From the NCBI GenBank assembly GCA_032718475.1, contig JAUCBJ010007959.1, positions 1 through 33,736 on the forward strand: a stretch of 33,736 bases of DNA, in the 5' to 3' direction. The notes below the pieces were generated by a model. That model was not told the origin of the DNA, did not search any database, and saw nothing but the letters and a program-made list of their open reading frames with translations. Below are positions 8,450 through 17,271 of the stretch, one piece after another (within the stretch, counting starts at the first letter, position 1; each line of letters opens with the position of its first letter). This DNA is from Nemertoderma westbladi (Eukaryota > Xenacoelomorpha > Nemertodermatida > Nemertodermatidae). Position numbers and translations under genes: made by a program.

Positions 8450-9126
8450 TGGAGAATAGTAGGTGGATTACGAATATCCCCAGCGGCGTGCGACTGGGTA
8501 GAGAGAGAGAGAGGTTGGCGTTGCGAGAGGGCGAGCGACGACATGTCGAGCCCAGTCAGAAGAGGGAAGAAGAACAGTGGAGTTTAACCAGGAGGTCGAC
8601 GAGAGATCTCACGAGCGGGGACGCTACACTGCGACCTGGCGAGGTGTATTATACGCCGAGAGAGGGGTACAGGGCGTACCGGTACGAGGACGAGAATAAT
8701 AGAGGGGATCGAAGAGAACCTTCCCGACGGGATATAGCTGCCGATCGAGGATACGGTAATCGCGGGGAGGACTTCTTGGATTATTCGAGAAGGTTAAACT
8801 TCGGTCCGGAGGGACACATACAGACTGCTGGACATACTGTAGGCCTTACTGCACATACTATAGGCCATGCTGGGAGAGATAATGTAGGCGATAGGGCAGC
8901 GCGGACGACGGGATTAAACCCGGAAGTCGCGGAGTACATACCGGTAGGTAGGCCAGAAGTGGATAGGCCTATACCGGTACCAGCACAACAGTATGACTAT
9001 AGCATGCAGGGACATAACATATATCCAGGGGAGGGGAGAGTTATTGCGGATAGGTGTATGGGCCCCAATATATTAACATCAACCCCAGTACCAAACATAC
9101 CGGTGGGGGGGGGGGGGGCAGGGTGA
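8428..9126 (+). pseudogene. gag: Gag segment, Arg/Glu-rich (frame 1)
   Basis: Follows the G run at 8408-8421; there is no true ATG at its beginning, and the apparent start codon is GTG inside ongoing coding sequence. It is rich in Arg, Glu and Gly with no recognised domain. A short repeated His motif occurs (AGHTVGLTAHTIGHAG). It ends just after another 14-base G run (9105-9118), past which the sensible reading continues in frame 2 without a stop (GDIPPSQYQQYTQ). It is therefore one link in a chain of frame-shifted gag pieces, not a separate gene. Confidence 0.55.
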
Positions 9127-10645
9127 CATTCCCCCATCACAATATCAACAATATACTCAAACAGGGATAAGAACATCGAACCCCCTGGACGAGAACAGAT
9201 CCTGTGACACAGAAATATGGAGGGGGCCATTACCCCCAATGATATATCCGACGCAAAGGAGGGCAACAGACAGGACGAGCGGACCGCACCCAACGGGAGA
9301 ATCTGTACAGCTTCCATCGAACCCATTGGAAGCACAGGCGATGGGAATGGCTACATTAATCGATGCACTGAAGCCCAGAATCGAGTTACCACCTGTAGAA
9401 CCATTTAAATTCGATGGAAGTAGGCCAGAAGAATACCTGCAATTTCGGCGCATGTACAGCAATGAGATATTGACTAAGAACCTGACGCAGGCGGAGTGCC
9501 TAAAATATCTACAGTTATATACAGGGGGCCCAGCGTATGACATTGTAAGGCAGTACCAGGGCATCGAGGGTGGCTTCACGACAGCATGGCGGGCGCTAGA
9601 CAGGGAGTACGGGCACCCGGCCAAGATCATCCGGCAGACCCTAAAAGGTATAACATCGGGTGGCCTACAGGATAACCCCATTAGCATAAAGACGTTTGCG
9701 AACAAAGTCGAGAAGGCGCTAATCGTGTTGAAGACGTTAGACGCGCCATATGAACTCAACGCATCTAATAACATCACCACGATAGCGCAGGCACTGCCAA
9801 TCTGGCTGCGCAATAAATGGAGGAAAATCGCTTTCTCCACCAGGGAGAAGAAGGGTGCGGAACCGGGCCTAGAAGAAATGTCGAGCTTCCTCAACTACGA
9901 AGCCGAATTGATCACAGACCCAGTCTATAGCGAGGATAGTCTGGGAAAGGGGCCAAAGACCGAATACAATAGGCCGAAACCAGAACACAACACGGCGAAC
10001 GCATTGCCAAAGCTCCGGCAATCGCTGCCATACTTGGCGACGCAGGGGACTGCTAGTCCACATGTAGCCGGGGGTAGGGCCACACCATGGAGCGGACAGG
10101 GGCAAAATAACAATACAAACAAACACAACCCCAACACGCCCAGTAGGCCGAAAACAAACAATAAGAATAATAGGGATCTAGGTACGAACGCAAGTGCGAT
10201 ACGCAGCGCACTATATAAGGATGGCTATAACCCAAACAACAAATGCCAATTACACATGAATGCACTTCATCAGACCATGAACTGCAGATATTGGCAAGCA
10301 CTGCCAAGAGAAGATCAGATAGAATACGCGAGGAGGAGCGAAGTCTGTCCTCGATTTGTGACGGGTGGACATAGAGCTAACCAATGCAAGGAAACACCAA
10401 TTAAGTTCGGTCAAGGCAAAGGACAGACAATGGCGAAAAGCACCGTAGGGGCGAAGAAGAGAGGAACGGTACTACTCGGGGTAGTACCAGTGAGGTTGAT
10501 CGGAGAAGGCGATCGATCAGTAACCACGCTGATGCTGGTCAACAGTGGAGCAGCCTTCACATTGGTCGAAGATTGGGTGGCCGAAGAGATAGGACTAAAG
10601 ACAAGGCCAAGTAGAATGGCGGTAACAACGAGGTCCTGGAGATGA
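9125..10645 (+). pseudogene. gag-pro: Gag DUF1759-like domain, zinc knuckle and protease active site (frame 2)
   Basis: Open in frame 2 from just past the 9105-9118 G run; the first ATG is at 9239, and residue numbers below count from it. Residues ~48-230 resemble the DUF1759 (Gag-like) region next to BEL/Pao proteases (PPVEPFKFDGSRPEEYLQF, then LDREYGHPAKII). Residues 336-349 carry a C-H-H-C cluster. Residues 370-383 are a CCHC knuckle in which the second Cys is Phe (C370, F373, H378, C383). Residues 409-450 match the retropepsin start (LMLVNSGAAFTLV), where the catalytic Asp of DSG is Asn435. The frame ends at 10643-10645, overlapping the next ATG in the string ATGATGA. Gag would form the particle; the protease would mature it, but Asn435 should abolish cleavage. 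Confidence 0.85.
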
Positions 10646-12402
10646 TGACCGGACGGTGCGGGATAGCAGCGATAGCACCGGGATGCGATTATGGGGCGAC
10701 GATCGACCCCATCCAGGTGATAGAATCGATAAATATCAACGTCAGGCGACCAACCAACATCGAGGTCGAACAATATAGATTCCTGGACAGTATCGACTTC
10801 TCAATACCAGAGGTGGACGTTAGTAAGGTATCCATTATAGTAGGAATGGACTGCCCGACGGCCCACGAGAGAATGCAGACGGTCTTCGGCGAGGACAGAC
10901 AGTGTGACCCGGTGGCAATTTTAACACCATTCGGGTGGATGCTAAGTGGCCCAATTAGAACCAAGATACAGTTTAGGATGTCGGAGACATCAGGGTGCAT
11001 GTTCGCGGGAACTATGAGGGAGATGGAAGATGAAGGAGCGGAGGAGCAGCTCAGGAGACTGCTTAGGCAGGATTTTGAGGGATTGAAAGAGACCGGGGTC
11101 GGAACCTCGGTAGAGGATAAACAGGCAATACAAAGTGTAAAGGAGTCGAGGAGATGCGACGAGGGGCGGTACACCATAGGAATGGTATGGAAACAGCCAA
11201 AATTACCGCTACTGGACAACAAGGGAATGGTACTCACGAGGCTTCGTAAATTGAAGCAAACGCTAAAACGGAGCCCCGAAAAGAATGAGTACATTCATAG
11301 AACGATAAGAAAGTATGTCGAGAAAGGATGGGCCGTGGAGTTACCGGTCGACGAACCGAACACGGATAGGACCTATTACCTGCCACTTCACGTGGCTCTA
11401 GACCCAAAGAAAGGTAAACTGCGGATGGTAGTTGACGCATCGGCTAAGACCAACGGCAAGTGCCTAAATGACTATCTGCTGGAGGGTCCCAATATTTATG
11501 ACTCAGGAATCGAGGTCCTACTGAGATTCAGAAACGGGAGGCACGCCTTCACTTGCAACATCGAAGGCATGTTCAACCAAGTCCGTGTGACAGAGGAGGA
11601 TAGTGACAGCCAGCGCTTCCTATGGTACAACGGCGACGAGGAACCGTCGACAATACCGGTGTACAAGATGGTGGTGCAGAATATTGGGGCCAAGTCGTCC
11701 TCATTTACGACGACTGTGGCTGTGAGGGATATAGTAGAGGGGAAAGAGGATAAATATAGCGCCAAAGCCGTCGATATGATTCGACACGGCTTCTATGTAG
11801 ACGACGGAATGGAGTCTGGAAACACGGTTAAAGAACTACTGGATACAGGGTGCGAGGTTCGCGACATCCTGAAGGGATCCGGGTTTAACCTGACCAAGTT
11901 CCAATCCAGCTCAGAAGAGTTTATGAAAGCCATAGAGGACAGGAGGCCAGAGTCGACCATGGATAATCTCACGACAGCCAAGGGACAGGACATGGCGAAT
12001 AAGAGGGTAGAGTCCCAGCAGAAGGCATTAGGGATCATGTGGAACCGAGAGACAGACGAGTTCAAGTACCAGCTGAGCCAGGAGGGCGCGGATATCCACA
12101 CAAAGAGGGGCTATGTGTCGTACATATCAAGGATATACGATCCCCTAGGCCTAGCATCCCCACTATTAGTCACGGGGAAACAGATACATAAGAAAGTATA
12201 TAAGCTAAAGGACGAATGGGATACAGAGGTCCCTGAAGAGATCAGCAAGCAATGGAGCAAGTGGACGGAGAGTTTAGAATGGATGGGGACATACAGCATG
12301 CCACGCGTATATTTTCCGGATGGGGACATGACGGATCTGGATCTACACATGTTCTCCGATGCGTCATTGGAAGCATACGGAGCGGCACTCTACCTAGTAC
12401 AA

Positions 12403-12405
12403 TGA
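12403..12405 (+). other. Premature TGA in RNase H
   Basis: The same frame continues for hundreds of codons with conserved RNase H sequence (EWTHKPRLAFSKAKS, then PKLELIAARLG), so this is a point nonsense change and not a domain boundary. Confidence 0.85.
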
Positions 12406-14154
12406 GAATGGACTCATAAGCCCAGACTTGCATTCAGCAAAGCAAAGTCGACGCCGCCAGATTCAGCATCAGTCCCGAAACTCGAGTTGATAGCTGCTAG
12501 ATTAGGAGTAAGGGCCACAGCCTACTTGATGGATACTATTCCCAACATAGTGGAAACACACTACTGGACGGAGTCCATGGTAGTGCTTGGATGGCTACAT
12601 AATGAGAAGACGAGATACCCTATTTTCGTTGCAAATAGGGTGGACGAAATAAGAGCGACAACTGAGTTGGAAAGGTGGCACTACTGCCCAACGGATGAGA
12701 ACCCAGTGGACTTGTTATCGAGGGGCGTGGCACGCCACACTTTCTTGAAGAAGGAAGTATTGTGGCAGCATGGGCCACAATTCCTGAACGATAAAACGGC
12801 CTGGCCACCGATGAAGAAGGTGGACCCGGGCTCAGAGGAAGTAGCACTAGAGGAAGAGGGAGGAGACTCAGAAGGTGAAGAGATATATAGTCAAATGGCG
12901 AGGGAGATCAGGGAGGTGCAACCAAAATCAGAAGAACCATGCGATAACCCTATGGATAAACTCCTCAGCTACAGCTCAAGTTGGTACAAGACCAAGAAGT
13001 TGGTGGCGTATTGGAGAGCCTTCGGGGATTTCCTCAAGGGAATTGGCAGGGACGCCAAGAGGAAACCAAACATCGATCTGGAGGGAGCGGCGAGGGCCGT
13101 GATTTGCTACGAACAGAAAAGGTACTACGGCGACGGAGTGCAGCGCGTCAGTAAACAACAACATCTTCATCAGGACAGCGAGCTCATCATGCTGTCGCCA
13201 CAACTCAATAACGATGGGATCCTAGTAATGAACTCTAGAGTGCTAAGTAACAACAGCCTCATTATCCCACCGAAACCCATCATCATCCCAAATAGATCGC
13301 CGATAGTACACCAGATCATTTGGGACTCCCACAAGTCGATATTGCACGGGGGCACCAACCAGACCCTCACGGAGATACGGAGGACCTTCTGGTTCACACA
13401 GCTAAGAAAGAAGGTGAAGGCGGTAGTGGGGCAGTGCCAGACCTGCCGACGGACGAGGAAGGAGCGGGCCGTACAGGAGATGGCGCCATTACCGGCCAGC
13501 AGGGTGAGACAGCACGACCCGCCATTCACGCACTGCGGTGTAGATATGTTCGGGCCGATAAAGATCAGGGTGATGCGGCACACGGAGAAGCGCTATGGCA
13601 TCATCTTCGTATGTAACAACACGTGGGCAGTAGGAATAGAACTCGCCCAAGACGCAACCGCATCGGCATTCATCAATGCCCTAGAGAGGTTCAGAGACCG
13701 CAAAGGTGGGACGATCGCAGTGATATACTCCGATAATGGAACCAACTTTGTGGGGGCGGAGAACGAGCTGGCAGAGGCCTTGGACATCCTGGAAGGAGAG
13801 GAAGTCAGGGCAGCCATGAGAAGACGACAGGTGAAGTGGGAGAGGAGGACGCCATATGCTCCGCATACTTTACGATGCGTCGAGAGACTCGTGGGTAGTT
13901 CCAATCGTCTGATGACGAAGTTGATGAACACCCACATGGCGACAGAGGATGTACTAAGGACGGTACTAGCAAAATGCGAGGGTATCATTAATAGCAGACC
14001 GCTATACCCAGAAAATGATGACCCAGAATCATTAGATGTGCTGACACCCAGTCACTTTCTAATGGAGAGGCCAGCGACCATCGACATGCGGGGTGTAGAT
14101 CCAGACGACATACACTCCCGACAGAGTTGGAAAGTCGCTAAGGCGATAAGCGCA

Positions 14155-14157
14155 TAG
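14155..14157 (+). other. Premature TAG before the Pol C-terminal domain
   Basis: The frame continues immediately with YWRRWVEEYLPTLHRR, which is the conserved C-terminal domain downstream of BEL integrases, up to the natural stop at 14437-14439. Confidence 0.85.
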
Positions 14158-14439
14158 TATTGGAGGAGGTGGGTTGAGGAATACCTACCCACGCTACATA
14201 GGAGGAGCATGTGGAGAAATACCACTAGGGAGTTGGAGAAGGGTGATTTGGTGATCGTCACGGACTACACCATTATCAACAATCAGTGTCGATTAGCAAG
14301 AGTCGTGGAAACTTACTCCGACAAGGACGGAAGAGTCCGATCGGTGGAAGTGTGGATAGGGGGTAAGATAGGGGCGAAAGATAGGAAGACCTACAGGAGG
14401 GCTGTACGGAAGTGTTGCCTATTAGAGGGCGCACCTTAG

Positions 14440-15512
14440 TGTTTAGTCGTCCAAATGTTGGACTGATGGGGGTGGGATTGAGGGCGAGACGCCCTTCCCA
14501 CACAAAACATAAAAAAAAAAAAAAATAAATAAATAATAGAGAAAGAGAGTAACAGAAAGGAAAGTAATAGTACATAGTAGGTACGTAGTAAGTAAGTAGG
14601 CAGATAGAAGTTAGTTAGAGAGTTAGTAAGAGTAGTAAGAGGGTACGTAGTACCATTAGTTAGAGAGTTAGTAAGAGTAGTAATAGGGTACGTAGTACCG
14701 TTAGTAAGAGTTAGTGGAGTTAGTTAGTAAGAGGTTACGTAGTACCATTAGTAAGAGTTAGTGGAGTTAGTTAGTAAGAGGGTACGTAGTATCGTTAGTA
14801 AGAGTTAGTGGAGTTAGTTAGTAAGAGGGTACGTAGTACCATTAGTAAGAGTTAGTGGAGTTAGTTAGTAAGAGGGTACGTAGTACCGTTAGTAAGAGTT
14901 AGTGGAGTTAGTTAGTAAGAGGGTACGTAGTACCATTAGTAAGAGTTAGTGGAGTTAGTTAGTAAGAGGGTATGTAGTACCATTAGTAGAAGAGTTAGTA
15001 AGAGGGTACATGTAGTACCGCTAGTAGAAGAGTTAATGAAAGGGTACGTGTAGTACCGTTAGTAGAAGAATTAGTAAGAGTTAGTGTGCTAGTAAAAGCT
15101 AGTAGAGTTAGTAGTGAGTAGTGAGAGGGGGGCACGTGGGTACAGCAGGACATATCGTGTAGGCCACACGAGACATACTACTGTACTGCACAGCCCATAG
15201 AGTAGGCCAGAATATGAATTAAAATAATAAATAATCCATTAATAGATACTAATAGCACAGTTGTAGGATTAAAATAAATATTAAAATCAAAAATTAAACA
15301 AATTATGGTAACAGTAGGCAGGATATTCTAGAACATAATTAAAGTAACTGACAAAATTAGGGAATTTACGAAATTTGGCACTTTAGGAAATAAAAGTAGG
15401 AAAATTCGGCAATAACCTAGCGTTCAGAGAGAGATAGGCCATTATCGGACCGTACAGACCATCCTAACTACATCACTCACTTATATTGTGCCTTGGTAAG
15501 GTACCACCTTAG
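14440..15512 (+). other. Spacer between pol and the 3' ORFs
   Basis: No coding signal. It begins with an A-rich run (about 14511-14535), continues into the 47-bp minisatellite, then AT-rich sequence from 15180. The last 60 bases contain cctaactac (15462-15470) and caccttag (15505-15512), a possible branch point and 3' splice site just before the next ORF. Confidence 0.6.
14583..15110 (+). repeat. 47-bp minisatellite inside the element
   Basis: The word gggtacgtagtacc or a variant recurs at 14641, 14686, 14733, 14780, 14827, 14874, 14921 and 14968: spacing exactly 47 for most units, with looser units at each end. The rest of the unit is permutations of gttagtaagagttagtgga. Each unit contains the small palindrome ggtac-gta-gtacc. 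Because 47 is not a multiple of three, it cannot encode a repeated peptide. Confidence 0.9.
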
Positions 15513-16511
15513 GTGAGCGATCGGGAGAGTTCGAAAAAGGCGGAGAAACTTGTTAGAAAGAGAAAGGCGGAGTTGGGAGGAAAGGAGATACTGGTGGATT
15601 TCACCGAAAGGCATCCGGAAGAGAAGACGAGGGGATACTACGAGCGGTTGGAGAAGGGTCACAAAGCGCGAGCACTCCAGGACCATTTCAGGGAGGTGCA
15701 CGAGAAGCGGCTGGTTGGGACCTACGGGACACCGACGCTAGACAACGCAATCTTCGAGCATTTCCACTACGTGGTAAAAGGAGACGAGGCGAAGTTCGGG
15801 ATACCGAAGTATCCAAAGGAACCACCGAAAAAGGACTGGAAGAGGTTCGTAGAGTCCGTCAGCTGGGGAGGGTACATGGTCCTAGACGACGAGGGGACCG
15901 TGGAAGACGAGGAAGGTTCGAGAAGAGTGTCGGCGGGGTTGGCCAGAACCGTACTCCTGCATTTGGCCGCGCCAAATGGGGATATATTCATGTTCGATCT
16001 GGGGACGTATGGGAAGAAGAACGGGCCAAAGTTTAACCGGTTGCCAAGGGCGGTGCAGAGCCTAGTAAGAGAGAAGTCAACGATAAAGGTGGGATCGGTG
16101 ATCCGCGACGATGCGGAGAGAATCATCGGTCCGGAGACCCCCAACCTCCTGGACATGCAAACGGTCTACATGGCTATGACAGCACCAGCCGGGTTGGGAC
16201 TAGTAGAGAACACGGACCATTGTGGAGCGGTGGCGATGGGCCAGCTAATGGGGCTCGTATGCCACAAACCAATGGACTGGGGTAAATTCAGGGAGGAGTA
16301 CGGAGCGGAGTTGGCGAACTCGCTGAAGTGGGGAGCGAGACTGGGGAAGCAAGAGGTGTATCAATTCCGGAGAGGGGCGATAAAGATATATCAGAAGCGA
16401 TATATCCTGCAGGAGGACTGGATAATGATAGGTTTGCTAAACCTATTCATGACCGAGGTTATCGAAAGAGAACCAACAGCATTTCTGCTATCGGGATCAC
16501 CCCTGAACTAG
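15513..16511 (+). CDS. DEDD-type 3'-5' exonuclease-like protein, accessory ORF after pol
   Basis: 332 codons from a GTG directly after an in-frame TAG. There is no upstream ATG, so either the start was lost or expression needs splicing. Residues 1-110 are charged. Residues ~113-300 resemble the RNase D/WRN/EXD exonuclease fold. ExoI-like is D125-x-E127 in YMVLDDEGT; the central strands are TVLLHLAAPNGDIFMFDLG; ExoII-like is D200 in IKVGSVIRDDAERI, spaced from KVG as in the family; D214 lies in LLDMQTV. The ExoIII-like region is WGARLGKQEVYQFRRGA, where the YxxxD tyrosine (Y283) is present but the Asp slot is Arg or Gly. Members trim RNA or DNA 3' ends; degenerate ones such as EXD1 bind RNA. 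With the ExoIII Asp missing, this copy may be inactive. It sits where some retroelements carry env, but I see no signal peptide or membrane segment. The assignment comes from reading motifs, not a search. Confidence 0.6.
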   Translation: MSDRESSKKAEKLVRKRKAELGGKEILVDFTERHPEEKTRGYYERLEKGHKARALQDHFREVHEKRLVGTYGTPTLDNAIFEHFHYVVKGDEAKFGIPKYPKEPPKKDWKRFVESVSWGGYMVLDDEGTVEDEEGSRRVSAGLARTVLLHLAAPNGDIFMFDLGTYGKKNGPKFNRLPRAVQSLVREKSTIKVGSVIRDDAERIIGPETPNLLDMQTVYMAMTAPAGLGLVENTDHCGAVAMGQLMGLVCHKPMDWGKFREEYGAELANSLKWGARLGKQEVYQFRRGAIKIYQKRYILQEDWIMIGLLNLFMTEVIEREPTAFLLSGSPLN

Positions 16512-17006
16512 AGAAGAGCCTTCAAAGTGGCTTTCGAGGGTCTGGTAGACCACCCGGGGCTGAAGGGCGAGTCGATATACTATAACTGCCGATATCTAGT
16601 AGACAGGGAGGTGGCTACACCATATCAAAGGTGGGAGCAGCTAGAGGCGGATAGACGAGAGGCGAAGCGATTGGAAGAAATCGCTAGATGAGAAAGGAGG
16701 AAGGCAGAAGAAAGGGAGGCGGATGCTAGAGGAGAGGGCTACTTGTTCGAGGAACAGGAGGCCTTGGACGATCTACACTGGACATCAGGGGCGAGAATTG
16801 GGGTAGATGGTAGGATCAGCGAAACAGTCGACATTGGGATGGCAGACGACGCCCATACCAGCGGGTGCCGAGGGCGATTTCGCAGAGAGAAGGCCAGGGG
16901 AACTGGAAGGATGGAGAGTCACGGGCGAGAGCCAAGGTGGGAAGGGACACAGTGGGTCCACCGGGTAACCGGGTTTGGAGCCACTCCCAGAGGAGGACGA
17001 GGATGA
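16512..17006 (+). pseudogene. Continuation of the exonuclease-like ORF: Glu/Arg-rich coil
   Basis: In the same frame as the preceding ORF after its TAG (16509-16511). The translation continues sensibly (YLVDREVATPYQRWEQLEA), crosses a TGA at 16689-16691, and continues as a charged, probable coiled-coil stretch to about 16,870. From there the frame looks less protein-like, and around 16970-17000 the good reading moves to frame 1. The original protein was therefore probably longer than 332 residues and was shortened by two point stops and a frame change in this copy. Confidence 0.5.
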
Positions 17007-17271
17007 TGACGAGTTCGGAGAGATGCCACCCATCGGGAGAATCGGCCACTCAGACACGGACTGGGTTGGCGGGAGAGTGGTGACGGCCAGCGGGGCGAGG
17101 GCCTTCTGGGATAGACCCGGCAAGCGGGCCTGGGTGCATGAGGAACCGGCAATGGATTTCACGGGGAGCACCATCAGGTTGGGCGAGCAACCGGGATCGG
17201 CACCACGGGTAGTATTCGGAGACGACGATGCCCAGGCGAGACGAGGAGATAGACATGGACAGGGACGCTAA
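16969..17271 (+). pseudogene. Acidic linker segment between exonuclease-like and zinc-knuckle ORFs
   Basis: Open in frame 1 after a stop at 16966-16968. It begins with a strongly acidic run (EPLPEEDEDDDEFGEMPP), then a Gly/Trp-containing stretch, and ends at 17271, overlapping the next ORF by 44 bases. There is no ATG at its start, so it is more likely part of a once-continuous accessory polyprotein than a gene of its own. No domain recognised. Confidence 0.4.

Larger units (their letters stand above)
10642..14439 (+). pseudogene. pol: BEL/Pao Pol: protease end, RT, RNase H, integrase; two in-frame stops
   Basis: One continuous frame interrupted by TGA at 12403-12405 and TAG at 14155-14157. 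Counting from 10642: residues ~64-104 are the protease/DUF1758 end (IIVGMDCPTAHE, TPFGWMLSGP). RT spans ~240-430, with motif A reading CN306IEGMF, where Asn replaces the first catalytic Asp, and an intact YVDD at 385-388. SRIYDPLGLASPLL at ~496-509 is the A17-type block. RNase H begins at HMFSDAS (569-575) and crosses the first stop. Integrase has an HHCC zinc site (HKSILH ... CQTC) and catalytic residues D (13543), D (13732) and E (13882). The GG/W usually seen just before that Glu is replaced (PHTLRCVE). The C-terminal domain (RRWVEEYLPTLHRR, GDLVIVTD, CCLLE) follows the second stop. Function in other copies: reverse transcription and integration. This copy cannot make intact Pol. Confidence 0.93.

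Noticed and set aside
9157-9894. 245-codon antisense ORF
   Set aside because: Lies exactly opposite the recognisable DUF1759-like Gag region; its translation has no motif and is a shadow of codon use on the other strand.
12487-14157. Integrase as a separate gene with its own start
   Set aside because: The apparent start is a TTG inside RNase H coding sequence, and the frame is continuous with pol across a single stop.
14583-15110. CRISPR-like spacing of a repeated word
   Set aside because: No unique spacers: the whole 47-bp unit repeats, and the host is eukaryotic.
6971-15513. Splice from the gag donor-like tag/gtgagt to the accessory ORF making a Gag fusion
   Set aside because: The donor leaves phase 1 while the ORF needs phase 0, so the fusion would be out of frame.
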